Assembly (NCBI GenBank): GCA_002914845.1
Contig: JXTC01000103.1
Coordinates: 84,482 to 148,481 of the forward strand
Direction: 5' to 3'
DNA: 64,000 nucleotides
DNA from: Trema orientale
Lineage: Eukaryota > Streptophyta > Magnoliopsida > Rosales > Cannabaceae
A program made the position numbers and the translations under genes. The notes under the pieces were generated by a model. It saw only the letters and a program-made list of their open reading frames with translations. It made no database searches and was not told the origin of the DNA. Every line of letters begins with the position of its first letter. Position 1 is the first letter of the stretch. Shown piece after piece: positions 10,206 to 21,889 of this stretch.

Positions 10206-11790
10206 AGAAGGGTAAAAGTGATTTAGACTTTGTCCAAATGGAAAGGAATTCAAGTGTATTTGGGTTGTACCGAAAGATCCTATGTGATGTGGATATGTGG
10301 GAATTGGATTGTTAATTGTTATTGCAGATTTAAAACCGTGATTTTAATCATGTGGGGATGTCTTAAAAACAGGGGAGGTGCTGTCCAAATGTTTTAAAAA
10401 TAAAGTGGCACCATTTAGGGGCAAATGAGCTAGTTTTTACGAATTATGTGCCATTTTTGATTAGTTTTGTGCTAATGAACTAGCATTTATATTTTAATAC
10501 TTCTAAGTAGTTTTTAATACTAGTTATTGACTACCAAGAATGTTAAGTGATTGTATGCTTCTGAGTCATTATAGGATCAAGTTTGCTAATTTGGTGAAAA
10601 TTGTTATTTCGGTCCTGTCTAAGTATCTTAGTGCGTTCATTTTAGAAAAATGTACACCTGGAATAAAAGAATTTCATGACAGGTGATTGGCACACCAATC
10701 TCTTGAGGATATTGACTCTTTCCACTATTGATTTCTATTCAGGACACGAGGTAAGTAAAGTACTCAACTGCAACACAAGAATTACGTGCTATGTGGATGT
10801 CTATTATGTTCTTTTCTTTTATGCTTTGCATTATGGTTATAAGCATGATCATTGGCATTTTGGTTTCAGTATACATGCTTGACATTTCTAATATGGCATT
10901 ATCATATACATCATGAAGCCATGCATATTTTACAGGGAAGTCTAAGATAGGTAACACGTTTCCAAAATGTCGTAGTAATATTGTGCAAAGTTATGTTTAC
11001 CACAGAAAAGATAAGACCAGGTAACTCTAAGAAGGTTTTGTGTCACTGTTGCGGGGAAGCGGGATGAATGCTTACAGTTCAGAGTGGCAGCCCCAGGAGA
11101 GGGGCAAGGCTGACGGGATTAGTCAGAAGGTTTGCCACAATATTCCTCTTCCAAATTATATAATAGATTACACTACAGTCTCGGGCCGCCTTATCTCTTA
11201 AGCTCGACGGGTTAACGATGGAATAAGGTTAGTAACGAGCCCCACTGTGGTGAAAGCCGACCGGAGGAGAGCCCGTGGGATAGTATTAGTTCGGAAAGCC
11301 CTGCAGGCACAATGCCGAACCGAACAGTGTACACAAGACAAGGGGGCCGAAAGGAAAATATTATACAAATATGCCTAGCAAGCATGATCATGTATTTAAT
11401 ACATGTCTTTAAGCACCATTTCATCCATTACTTTATTTACTGAGGCTGTAGCTCATATAAGTCTTGTGTTGCAGGTAATGATTGAGGTGATTAGATAAGC
11501 TTGTGTGCTGGAGTAGAGGCCCAACCTTAGTATTGTACATATGGATATTTTGACCACATGTGGGGGCCTAGTTGGTGTATTTTGGAATGTTTTGTAGTCT
11601 CTCAGTAGAGTTATTTTTAGTTTGATTTCTCGATACTTATTTACAACCTTTTATTTTGTAATATACGTTTGTACCGATCCACGTTATGTTTGTAAATAAT
11701 ACTATCTATCCATAGAGTTTTAAAGAAAACAAAAAGTTCAAATTAACCCGTATTTTTAGAAAAACGAATATAGGATTATTTTCTACAAGT
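10206..11790 (+). mobile_element. Tekay-type LTR, 5'-truncated, third R/U5 type
   Basis: From 10206 to 10750 the sequence resembles the U3 of LTR 12331-15370 (compare 'ggaattcaagtg' and 'aaatcatgtgggaatgtcc'-like segments). After the GTAAGTAA at 10751 it diverges into a GC-richer R/U5 (about 11040-11350) unlike either other type. It probably ended near 11790 ('agtaaca'). No primer site follows; integrase begins 40 bases later. It is presumably the remnant 5' LTR of element G. Confidence 0.65.
10751..11474 (+). other. Predicted LTR intron with paired ends (type iii)
   Basis: A donor-like GTAAGTAAAGTA (10751) and CTGCAACACAAGA (10768-10780) are complemented by TACTTTATTTAC (11429-11440, one mismatch) and the acceptor-like TCTTGTGTTGCAG (11462-11474, perfect). 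The segment is 724 bp. The acceptor-side sequence differs from the other two types but still pairs. Confidence 0.45.
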
Positions 11791-11828
11791 AACACCTCTT
11801 CAAAATAGAGAGTTAATAATTTCTACTA

Positions 11829-12290
11829 GCAGTATGTGGATAGGGAGGGCGTTACAAAAGTCACGTTTAATGTTGGGGACAAAGTGTTTTTGAAGGTTGC
11901 TCCCATGAAAGGAATCATGAGATTTGGGAAGAAAGGAAAACTTAGTCCTAAATATGTAGGCCTATTTGAGATACTTAACAAAGTTGAAGATGTTGCCTAT
12001 AGACTTGCTTTGCCACCCTTACTATCGAATGTAATAACGTTTTTCACATCTCCATGTTAAGAAGATATATTCCAAACCTTTCACATGTTTTGAGTTTTGA
12101 GCCATTAGAATTGAGCCAAAATGTGAGCTATGAAGAACAACTAGTGGAGATTTTGGATAGAAAAGAAAAGGAGCTTAGAAACAAGAAGATCCCTTTTAGT
12201 CAAAGTACTGTAGAGGAACCACGAAGTAGAAGAGGCCACATGGGAAAGAGAAGGACAGATGAAAACTAAGTATCCTCACTTATTTGGGTA
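11829..12290 (+). pseudogene. Element G integrase C-terminus and chromodomain
   Basis: The fragment starts in the middle of the integrase C-terminal domain (VGDKVFLKVAPMKGIMRFGKKGKLSP) and runs to 12060. A frameshift near 12040 moves it to 12054-12269, with LRRYIPNLSHVL and EEQLVEILDRKEKELRNKKIP, the conserved entry to a Tekay/Del chromodomain. A second shift near 12200 restores chromodomain homology, which then contains TAG where a tryptophan is expected, followed by NHEVEEATWERE. Such chromodomains bind modified histone tails and direct integration. This copy is a truncated pseudogene beside its PPT and 3' LTR. Confidence 0.85.
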
Positions 12291-12310
12291 AGCAAATTTC
12301 GCAGAAAAAA

Positions 12311-12330
12311 TTTAATAAGGAGGGAAAGAT
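12311..12330 (+). other. Polypurine tract of element G
   Basis: The purine-rich AAGGAGGGAAAGATTG ends right before the LTR terminus TGTGATGCCC at 12331. It is the plus-strand primer site and fixes the element's orientation as plus. Confidence 0.85.
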
Positions 12331-14263
12331 TGTGATGCCCAAGATTCTCATATGCATAATAAGCCAATAATAAATGTGTTCATAATGCATAATAGACATA
12401 TCAAGTAACTAGTATCAACTTTATAGTAAATTGCTCATTTTTTGTTATTAAATACTTTTAATATGTATTATTGTACGAATATTTGTCGAAGTGTTCCCAT
12501 TCAGTGTAAAGGCTCAGTACTCTCAAAGAGAGAGCTTAGTGTGTGAGAAGAACAAAGAATATATATTCATGAATACAATACAATGTGCATATGCATTAAA
12601 ATCAAGTTTGTTGATAACTTGGTCAAATGGTAGTTTTTCAGTAAAATGCATTTTCCACGCTTTTTGGAACCAAATTCACAGTGCATTTAAAATGTCAAAT
12701 AGCTTTTATTTAATGTTAGAAATCATTTCTAGCATTTTCTAAAATGTTAGTTCAGGTAAGCACGAGGTGGCATTCATTGTACTGAATCGCATTTTGATTG
12801 CATTAAGCTAGCTTAGATTCAATTTAGTCGCGTAATATCATTTTTGTGCATTCTAATAAGTAGGCATTGATACCTTGTTTACATTATTAATGGAGTCTAG
12901 TTGACTTATTTTTATGTTTAATTATTGGTTATGGGGCAAGTATCTACCAGATTTCAATAAGATTGGCCATATAGGATCATAAGTCAAAGTATGACTAGAT
13001 TTCATATTTTAAGCTAGGTTTCACCAATTTAGTCTACACTCGAGTATATAGGAATGGCCAGCAACGTGATGAGTAAGCCAAGAGTGATTTAAAGCTGGAC
13101 ACATGGAAAGTTAGGGTGTGAAATACCAAAAATACCTCTTAGAATTTAAGTTACGCCTTTTCTTAGACATTAAGTTTTGATTATGGACCAAATCTGGTCA
13201 TTTCCTTCCTCTTTCTCCCCAACCACGACTTGAACTGCTCCATCCACTATCTAGACTTCTCTCAGCTCCCCTTAACCATTTCCAAGAGTTTCTAAGTGGT
13301 AGAACTCAAGTTGAAGCTCTAGAGAGTAAGATAGGTCCGAACTAGTCAAGGTAATTCTACTAGTTCTTCTTCCTAGGTTTTGTTTTCTTATTTCAATTTT
13401 ACCACTTGATACCACTTAAGAAGCTATTCCTCTAGGTCTTATTGAGTCCTAAAATTAATCTTAAAGCCTTGGGAATCAATTTGGTAGAAGTAGAAGAAAA
13501 GAGCTTCAACATAAGTTCAAACTAGTCAAGGTGAGTTTTTTGTGGATTATAGAATTGGTAATTTATTTCTTTTGCTTTAGCTCTTAAATCAAAGCTTTTA
13601 TTTGATGAATAAAGGTCCTAGGAAACCTTATATATTGCTAGAAACATAGAATTCTAGTGGATGATTAAAGTTATACTTAAAACCCCAAAGTTTGCTATTT
13701 GTATATTCAAGTGTTTTCATTGTTGGAATAAGTTTTCTACACTTGTAATTTGATTTCTTTACTTAGAATGTGTAAGACATTGATTTTTTTTGTATATCAC
13801 ATCATTTACTTGTTGGTTGTGATGTTATACAAGTGTAAAAGTTGTTTTAAACTTTATCTAAACCGAAAAGAATTCAAGTGCACCTAGGATGTTCTAAATG
13901 ATCCTCTTTGAGGTGTATATGTGAGAATTGGACTGTAAAATGTTATTGCAGGTTTAAAACTATGATTTTAATCATGTGGGAATGTCCTAAAAATAGGGAA
14001 GGTGATGTCCAAATATTTTTAAAACCAAATGATACTATTTAGAAGCAAATGGACTAATTTTTATGAAAGTATGTGCCATTTTGGTTCATTTTGTGATTAG
14101 ATTTTCTGATTTTGTGAAAGTTGTGATTTATGCTTGTGGTCATTTTCTTTAAGAATTTTACGTTGTATTGGTCATTCTAGTAATGAAATTCATATCAGGT
14201 CTTCTACACACCTTGCTGCAGATGATACTAACCCTTTTCACTATCTTTTCCATAGGACATGAA

Positions 14264-15019
14264 GTAAGTAAAGATTTATTTTAACTGCATCACATGAACA
14301 GTAGTAGATATAAGATGTTTTCCTATATGCTTATGTATATTATATTTATTATATGTTATTCATATGGTTGTTATAAAGTTTACGAAAGACATAAGTATGG
14401 CATGATCATTTAAGTACGATTTTCAAAGAAATAAAGTTTTCCACGCATTGGATTTAAACTAGTACCATTGTACTGATTTTTACGAGATATGTTTTAAGTA
14501 CATTATTTAGTCTATCTGCATTGGGTAAGTATGGTTTTGCACAGGCATCCTTCCCGCATAGGTGGGCATGGCATACCGACTGCCGGGACTGAGCATTGTA
14601 CTATGAGATTTATTAGATACATTACCTAGTCGGTCTGCGTTGGGTAGGTATAGTTCGCACTGGCCATGTGTTTCCTTCCCGCATAGGTAGGCATGGCTTA
14701 CCGACTACTGGGACTGAGCATTGTACTATGAGATTTATTATATGCATTACCTAGTCGGTCTGCGTTGGGTAGGTATAGTTCGTATTGGCCGTGTGTTTCC
14801 TTCCCGCATAGGTAGGCATGGCCTTCCGACCGCTGCGACTTTGTAGTGTACTCAAGGGCCCTATAAAGAAACATTTTCTAAGAAAGGTGCATCAAAATGA
14901 AAAGTTATGAAAAAAAGAGTACAATGGGAATTTTAATGAAGTTTATGCATGAAATGCATTCACGAGCATGCATGATCTTTACTTACTGAGTATTAGCTCA
15001 TTTAGTTCCTGTGATGCAG
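14264..15019 (+). other. Predicted LTR intron with paired ends (type B)
   Basis: A donor-like GTAAGTAAAGAT (14264-14275) is exactly complementary to ATCTTTACTTAC (14975-14986). CTGCATCACATGAAC (14285-14299) pairs with the acceptor-like GTTCCTGTGATGCAG (15005-15019) with one mismatch. The segment is 756 bp. Splicing is an inference. Confidence 0.45.
14501..14865 (+). repeat. Tandem repeat in LTR, about 125 bp x 3
   Basis: Units start at 14501, 14620 and 14745 and each contains 'ctgcgttgggtaggtat', 'cttcccgcatagg' and 'gggactgagcattgtac'-type segments. The second and third units are nearly identical; the first is more diverged and 6 bp shorter. GC content is higher than in the rest of the LTR. 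Confidence 0.9.
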
Positions 15020-15821
15020 ATGAGGAGATATATGATTTATAGAGTTGCTGGTTGGCTAGCACGCTTTCTTGTCGTCATGATAACAGATGTAGACGAGCTT
15101 GACTTGTGGGTGATGTTTACTTTGTATTTCCAAATTTTGATGTGTTATAAATATCACTGCTGATGGAAAGATAAATTGATAAGGACCTTTTTGTTGTACA
15201 TTTTGTAAATATACTTTCAGAAAGTAATGCCACTCCGCTTCTTTAGTTTTAAAGTTTGAAATGTTTAAATTGGACCATTTTTTGAACAAAACTAAAGTTA
15301 TGGTTTTTAAAAGAATAATACTTCCTAGTTTGACCTATATAGTCATATAAATAAGCTAGGGATTGTTACACAATGCTTAGATAGGGTATATTTCGTATTT
15401 TGTCTTGTATTTGATTTAGTTCATTGCACATAAATTCTCTTTGCAGTGGCTCATACTTTTAAAAGATTTTTTAAATTATCTTAAGCTTAAAATGATTATT
15501 TTCTTATAGAAGTTTGAAAATAGAAAATAATGATTTATTTGAATGGGAAAAATATTCCTTAAAACATGATTTCTGAAGTTTAAATAAGTTACAAATATAT
15601 TTGAAATCATGACTATTTGATTTAGACTAAAAGGAGATTTTCTATTTACAAACTAGAATATGTTTTGGTATGAATACTTTCTAAATTATTGTTAAATATC
15701 TTCGTGAACTAAAACAAGTTTGCAATAGCCAAAATATTCTTTTCAAATTGATTTCCAATGTTTTTAAAATGCTGTCAAAATATGAAAAATGGCCAAATAC
15801 TGAAATGGCCAAAATAATCAA

Positions 15822-16005
15822 GGTTTTCGATCTACCGAAAATGGCAGCAAAAAAACTATATCTGTTAAAATTTGACAGTTGCAAAAGTACTACCAACGGC
15901 TAGTATTTTCGGTATACCGAAAACCAACTTTCGGTCTACCGAAAATGGCAGAAACTGTGTCTAACGGCTATAAATGGCTAGTTTTGATACAAGCTTATAA
16001 ATAAA
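15822..16005 (+). promoter_or_regulatory. Palindrome cluster and TATA boxes in Sirevirus LTR
   Basis: Three copies of TTTTCGRTCTACCGAAAA-like palindromes occur at about 15824, 15906 (TTTTCGGTATACCGAAAA, a perfect 18-mer) and 15928. TATA-like boxes follow at 15969 (TATAAAT) and 15995 (TTATAAATAAA). Sirevirus LTRs of other plants are known to have palindrome-rich cis-regions. Similar motifs at 17984-18100 belong to the second LTR. Confidence 0.65.
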
Positions 16006-16240
16006 AGCTATTTTAAGAGTTAAAAAAGACTTTGCATGAACCTAAATTGTTATCCAACTACTTTCAAAGTACAAAAGCCTATTCTTACATTGAATTAACT
16101 TTCAAATCATATTGAGCCAATCATAGATCATCTATTGTACATTGTTCTCAAATCTCCTAAGCCCAAATTATATTCTTTACTTTGTGAGGAGAGTTCATGA
16201 GTGTGTTCACTGTTGATTATTAAAAAACTATTGAGTATGA

Positions 16241-16465
16241 GGTGAGGTTGTCACCGGAGTTATAAACAACCCGTGTATAGGTGAGGTTGCCACCCGAGTC
16301 AAAACAATCTGATTTAGGTGAGGTTGCCACCGGAGTCTAAACAACCCGAGTGTAGGTAAGGTTGTCACCAGAGTCTAAATAGCCTGTGAGTTGGTGAGAT
16401 TGGTACCATTATCTAAACAATCTGTGTAGGTGAGGATTGGCACCAGAGTCAAAATAATCCAAGGT
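16241..16465 (+). repeat. Minisatellite, about 37-42 bp x 6
   Basis: Six imperfect units of 'ggtgaggttgccaccggagt' plus 'ctaaacaacccg' follow each other. The homologous place in the second LTR (about 18394-18475) has only two. It is a variable repeat in the LTR downstream of the TATA box. Confidence 0.9.
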
Positions 16466-16882
16466 TAGGCATGATAGAGCCGAAGTCAAGACTATTGTAA
16501 AGGCGTGGGTGAGCCTAAGAAGAATTCACTCTATTTTTAAAAGGGTCGGTCAAGTCCACAATCTTGATCCGAATAGTGGAAGCTCAAAGCAAGTCGCCGA
16601 GGACCGGGGATGTAGGCAAACTGTCGTGTTTGTCGAACATCGTAAAAACCAGGTTTGCATTTTCTCTATCTAGTCACTCTATTTTATTGTGAGCTATTTG
16701 ATTTAGTGTTTGATATATAGTGTGATAAATACTTGATATTATTGCTATATACTTAGTATTATTATTCATTTAGCTTAAAAGTTTCAAAATAGTGGTCTAT
16801 GGTTTTACATAGTTGAAAAGTTTCTCAAAGGGTTTTAAAACTCAATTCACCCCCCTCTTAGGTAGTCAATCTTGGGCTAACA

Positions 16883-17052
16883 CAAAGCACATTGAGAGGA
16901 AGTATCATCTCATTCGAGATATAGTTTATCGAGCAAAAATGACTGTTTGCAAGATCGCGTCGGAAGATTAACTAGCTGACCCATTGACTAAACCACTACC
17001 TGGCAAGAGCTTTGAGGGTCACCTTATATGTTTAGGGATGCAAAAGATCTAA
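16883..17052 (+). pseudogene. copia-D RNase H C-terminal tail
   Basis: The frame starting aca-aag-cac gives TKHIERKYHLIRDIVYRAK, one in-frame TAA near 16969, then LADPLTKPLPGKSFEGHL and a stop at 17050. This is the end of copia RNase H. Its upstream part is absent, replaced by the Sirevirus-type LTR ending at 16882. A polypurine tract and an LTR follow at the expected distance. Confidence 0.85.
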
Positions 17053-17065
17053 TAAATTAATTTTT

Positions 17066-17079
17066 TTCAAGTGGAAGAT
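17066..17079 (+). other. Polypurine tract of copia-D
   Basis: The sequence TTCAAGTGGAAGAT ends just before the LTR terminus TGCTAGG at 17080. It is the usual copia polypurine context and fixes plus orientation. Confidence 0.8.
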
Positions 17080-19824
17080 TGCTAGGATTATGCCTAAAAA
17101 GTATTTATTATTTATGGATATTTATTGAATATTTTGGATATTTAATAAAGGATATTTCATGCATAGTATTTGTGATAATATTTTGATTATTGGTACAATA
17201 GTAAATGTCAAAAAGTTTTATGAATATGGACCATGTCAAAAAGTTTGTTCACAACTAATAAGAGAAGTTGGACCCTTCTGTTGAATCGTGTCGCAAGACT
17301 TTGTGCATTTATAGTGTATTTTAATCTATATTGGTGTGACCATGTGTAAAAAGTCTTAGTGTATAAATATTAAATATGGACCAGGTGAAATATGTTCTTG
17401 AAATAATTACCGTTGACAAGAATATATTTTCACAAATATGATAATTAACACATATCTTTCTTAATCCTGAAATAGGTAATGAACTCATATTCATAGTTTG
17501 TATTATTTGGGATATTAAAAGTGTTGACTCATGTTTTGTACTTATACTGATATTTTGAAGTTAACAAATATATGATTAAGAACTAATTATCAATTTGAGT
17601 GTATCACAATTTAATTGAAAGGATCACAAGATATTCAATATGGATTATGGAAAAGAACTTGAAGACAAAGATCAAGAATAAAAGACTTAGACTAGCAAAG
17701 GTTAAATATTTAGTTCTCGTATTTGAATATTTGTTTGCATATAATATGATATTAATGGCTCAAATTTTTCTACAAATGGAAATTTTCAAACCAACATATT
17801 CAAATTGATTTATCTTCAATTAAAGTTTGAGAATTTATATTATACAATTTGATTTATGACTTTCTATAGTATCCATATTTCATGAAAATCAATTTAAAAA
17901 GACATAGTTTTGAAAAGAATTAAAATTAGCTCGAATTAAATTGAAAATTCCCAATCTGTAATTTTGAAGACCAAATTCTATTTTCGGTCTACCAATTCTG
18001 TAATGTTTTTAACCGCTTTTTAAATTCGACCCTTAGAACCATACTTCCAACGGCTACTTCACTGGGGTCTACCGAAAATGGATTTTTGGTCGACCGAAAA
18101 TGACAAAATTGTTAATCAAACGGCTAGTTTTCATCCAAGTATATGAATAGAAGCATTTTTAAGACTTGAAATAATTTTTGAACATCCTTACATTGCTCAT
18201 ATCACATCTTCAAGTTATTCTAATCAATTTTTGTGATCCAAACTTACAAATCCACTTTTTCACAAAAATCATTTGAGCTAAACTAGATCATATCTTATAT
18301 TTAAATCTATTCTCTCTAAGTTTATCTTGCATCAAATACTTTAATTAGAGAGAGATTCTAGATGAGTGTTTCAACAAATACCAAATTGTAATTGTGAAGT
18401 GAGATTGGCACCGGATTCATAAACAACTCGGTTTAGGTGGGATTGGCACTGGAGTCTAAATAATCCGTGATTAAGGATGATAGAGCCGGATTCAAGACTA
18501 TTGTAAAGGCGTGAGTGTGACTAAGAAGAAATCACTCGATTTGTACAAGGGTCGATCAAGACCATATTCTTGATCCGATAGTGGAAAGCTCGAAGAGTAT
18601 TACCAAGGGCTGGGGATGTAGACAAATCGTCGTATTTGTTGAACCTTAAAAAAATAGAGTTTGCACTTCTCTATCCCTATCTCTTTAATTTATCTACTTT
18701 AAGTTTGTGCATGTTATTTAGCTATTTTTACTTGATATAGTCATTACTTGCATAATTCACTTGCTTATCTTGAAAATTTTGCAAAACGCGATTCACCCCC
18801 CTCTTGGGTTAGCTAATCTTGGGATAACAAATAGTACGGATTAAGAAATTGATGATCTAAACCCTTATATTTTGGTAATGCATTATTATGGGCATTCAGA
18901 ATATATACTTATAAATATGGAATCCATAACTCTATTATATAGAGAAATGAGTATCGCCTTGAGGAGCTTGGATGATTTAAATCTTAGCTAAGTAATTAAT
19001 ACAATTGGATATTTTATTAATTGAAAACTTTCTGTCAGTCTAGTCATCCATTAGATATAGTCTTGTATCAAGGAATTGAAAGATATAATTAGAGGGGCAA
19101 AACGGTAATTTTTCCTAGCTCCAATTATCGGTATTTATATGGGGATACACATGCATATGTTAATTATCTAATAGACATGATTTTAATTATAAAGTATCTT
19201 GTGATATTTATTTAATTCAAGAGTGTAATTTTGACCTTTAGTAGAATAAGTCCATAACTAATAGTATAACCTACACCAATATCTTGGGCTATATGAGATT
19301 AACCAAAGGCTCAAACAATTTTTTGGGCAATTACATAAAAAGGGAAACAAGCTTAAAATGTTGTGTGCCTTTAGAGCCCACTACAATGCCTTTTAGGGCA
19401 TTGAGTAATTTTGGCCAGCCCATCCCCTAGGGCTGGCCAAATTTCACCCTAAGGAGGAGCTTTATAGGCTCTTCCCCCCTCCTTTGCGAGTAATGTTTAG
19501 TAAGCCTGACACATTAGTTTGGTGACTACTTTAGAAAACTGAGAGAAAAGTGAGTGAGAGAGAAATTCTTACAACCACTTTTGGAGGCCATTAGAATGCT
19601 TAGATTCTCACTTGGAGGTTGATCAAAATCAAGGTGCTCACTCACCTCTGCAGTTACAAGCTTGTTCCATAGGAAGGAAGGCTCTTTTGTTAAGGTACAT
19701 GTATTTAGACTATACCAAATATCGTAAAAGGTTTTATGAAAAACTATAATCCAGAATAATTTTTATTTTCTATGCTTCCGCACATATTTGATTTTGTCAC
19801 GTTTTTTGTAAATTATCACCAACA
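17080..19824 (+). mobile_element. copia-D 3' LTR, split by another LTR
   Basis: The LTR starts TGCTAGGATTATGCC after the polypurine tract and ends CACCAACA at 19824. Its second half (19250-19824) matches, inverted, the 5' LTR fragment at 47719-48340, including 'ggccagcccatcccctaggg'. A Sirevirus-type LTR occupies 17641-18829, leaving about 1.56 kb of real LTR. The region has no coding content. Confidence 0.85.
17641..18829 (+). mobile_element. Solo Sirevirus-type LTR inside copia-D LTR
   Basis: The right end 'aattcacc...gggataaca' is the same as in 15374-16882, and palindromes, TATA region and minisatellite occur in the same order. The left end is taken as TGGATTATGG at 17641. Flanks are CAATA on the left and AATAG on the right, so a target duplication is suggested but not exact; the boundary could be off by some bases. 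Confidence 0.7.
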
Positions 19825-19837
19825 ACAATGTACATCA

Positions 19838-20838
19838 AGACCTAAGGTACGAATAACAAACTCATTGTCTCTCTATGTATCATGATCTCATCTACACACG
19901 AAATAATGAAAAGATGATAGAGGAGTTCAAAAAAGATATGATGAAGACATTTGAGATGATTGATTTGGGTCTGATGTACTACTTTCTTAGAATTAAGATA
20001 ACTCATAGAGAAGTTGGAATCTTCATTGCTCAAAAGAAATATACAAAATGTCTTATAAAGAAATTCAAGATAGAAGCTTGCAAGATAGTCGCAACTCCAC
20101 TAGAACACAACAAAGCACTCCAAAAGGAAGACGGCGCGTTGAAAGCAGACAACTCTCAATTTCAAAGCCTCACTAGAAGTCTACTCTATTTAATGGCTAC
20201 GCAGCTAAATATTATGTATGCTACCAGTCTACTATCAAGATTCATACAGAGTCCAAGTTAATTTTAATATGGAGCAGCCAAGTGGGAACTTAGATACGTG
20301 TAAAGAACAAAGAACTATGGCATATGGTACGGATCTACACTTGACTCAAGACTACTCGGGTATACTGACAATGATTACGCAGGATCGGTAGATAACTTGA
20401 AAAATACCTCAGGCTATGCATTCACATAAAGCTCATGGATATTTTCTTTGGGCATCTAAGAAACAAGCATTATTTGCACAATCATGAACTGATACAGAGT
20501 ACATAACCGCAGCAATGACTACAAGCCAAGCTATATGGCTAAAGCGAATATTTGAAGACATGCGAGAGTGGCAAGTTGGAGCTACAGAAATCTGCTGTGA
20601 CAACCAGTTAGCAACAACATTGGTAAAGAACCCAGTGTTTCATAGTAGAACTAAGGACATAGGCATCAAATATCACTTTATCAGAGAAGCAGAAGCAAAC
20701 AAAGAGATATAGCTCAAGTACTATAAGACTGAAGAGCAACTAGTAGATATTTTCACCAAGGCACTTCCAAGAAGAAAGTTCAAGTTACTACGGGATATGA
20801 TTAGAGTTATTGAAATGTGCATTAAGAATGAGTGTTGA
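19838..20838 (+). pseudogene. copia-I RT/RNase H fragment
   Basis: The fragment starts inside the reverse transcriptase palm. The catalytic YVDD region is shifted by one base and reads MYHD in the frame open from 19875, followed by LIYTRNNEKMIEEFKKDMMKTFEM. After stops near 20258 and 20430, RNase H continues with EYITAAMTTSQAIWLKRI, a CDNQLATTLVKNPVFHSRTKD block, and KALPRRKFKLLRDMI, ending at 20838. The start of pol is missing, replaced by the copia-D LTR end. It is non-functional. Confidence 0.85.
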
Positions 20839-21262
20839 AAATGTGCTACACATTTCAAGAACTATCTAAAATGTTCAAGTTAAAAGCAAAAACTAATGCT
20901 TGAAAAATATAGGCTTAGAAGTCTCTAGATGAACGTGGGAAACATGTAAAAGTTTGTGGTGTTAAGCTTGTCAGATAATGCAGATTTCTAGAATGAGAAA
21001 AATTGATCACAAATATAAGTCGGTGGCAGAGTTTATTCACTGACACACCAGCCTTTAGATAGATGTAAACTAAGTGTAAATGATCAAGTATTCAAGTAAT
21101 ACATTACTTTCTTATACACCTACATGCACGTGACCCACCATTCTAAAAGCAATTAAGTACTTCAAGTTGTTCTCTCCTGCCACAAACACACCCCATCCTT
21201 CTTATATCGTATTGTGTATATATATATATAAACTATTTTACTCATCTCATCAAACAAACTAA
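20833..21262 (+). mobile_element. copia-I 3' LTR
   Basis: The LTR starts TGTTGAAAATG, overlapping the RNase H stop codon, which is a compact arrangement seen in some plant copia clades. It contains a TA-rich block near 21215-21232 that includes a TATA-like box. It ends or is truncated where the minus-strand LTR begins at 21267; no clear CA end is seen. Confidence 0.7.
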
Positions 21263-21266
21263 TCCA

Positions 21267-21773
21267 TGTTAGATATATATAATGGATTATTAAATTAAAT
21301 ATAATCCCAGAATCTATCATGCCAAATTGTCAGGAAAAGATTTATTGAGAGAAACCCGTGACCAACCTGAATACATTGAGATTGACACCAAAGGATGAGA
21401 TCACGAAAGCAGAAGTGATTAACTGATTAGAGCCTAAGGGTAAAAGGTCTTCCATAGCCAGAATACTCTATGTACGCTTAATGGGAACTCTCTCTATTGA
21501 TGGAGGTAGAGGAGAAGAGCACACGTTCTATTTGGCTTGGGGACCAAAACCCTTATAGTTATGTCCTTATATACTAGTAGCCAATAGAGACCCCATCATC
21601 TTTATTGGACTAGGATTAGGTAACCACACATTACAGAGTCCACACTTAATAGGTAACTTCCTGAGCCCTCAATTAGATCACTTAATGGCCTCACTTAATT
21701 AGACAGCCCTAAAATTATATAATTACTATAAAATCCCATGGCCCACAATATAGGTTACACAAGTAATCCAACA
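21267..21773 (-). mobile_element. 3' LTR of a copia-1 family element
   Basis: This 507-bp LTR (minus strand start TGTTGGATTACTTG, end ATATCTAACA) matches copia-1's 5' LTR. On its right, 21774-21789 reads on minus as CCCAAGTGGGAGAT plus TTG, a polypurine tract, so this is the 3' LTR of a minus-strand element. Only about 115 bases of its internal region remain before gypsy LTR sequence begins near 21890. Confidence 0.85.
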
Positions 21774-21889
21774 ATCTCCCACTTGGGCTACATAGGTTTT
21801 TCCTGAGACAATTATATCATAAAAATTTGAGTGCACACTTTATTGCTGTCAATTGCGAAATTACCCTTTAAGAAAATTGGAACCATCTT

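Larger units (their letters stand above)
12331..15370 (+). mobile_element. Element G 3' LTR (Tekay type)
   Basis: This 3,040-bp LTR starts TGTGATGCCC and ends GGGATTGTTACA. It matches the minus-strand LTR 27242-29979 over most of its length. It contains a predicted intron-like segment (14264-15019) and three copies of a 125-bp repeat, where the other LTR has about two. The short reading frames inside are not supported as genes. No target duplication can be checked because the 5' end of G is deleted. Confidence 0.9.
15374..16882 (+). mobile_element. Sirevirus-type copia LTR, 5'-truncated
   Basis: The segment ends 'aattcacccccctctta...gggctaaca', matching the end of the LTR at 17641-18829. It starts directly after the gypsy LTR and lacks the first part present in the second copy. 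It carries three near-palindromes, a TATA box and a six-unit minisatellite. Copia-D RNase H begins immediately after it, so it apparently inserted into copia-D. Confidence 0.75.

Noticed and set aside
11040-11350. GC-rich stretch considered as rRNA or tRNA
   Set aside because: No cloverleaf or conserved rRNA sequence; it lies within an LTR R/U5 by position.
17641-18834. Exact target duplication for the second Sirevirus LTR
   Set aside because: CAATA and AATAG share four bases only when shifted; not accepted as proof.
20833-20838. Overlap of stop codon and LTR start as an annotation error
   Set aside because: The overlap is real in sequence and is known for compact copia elements.
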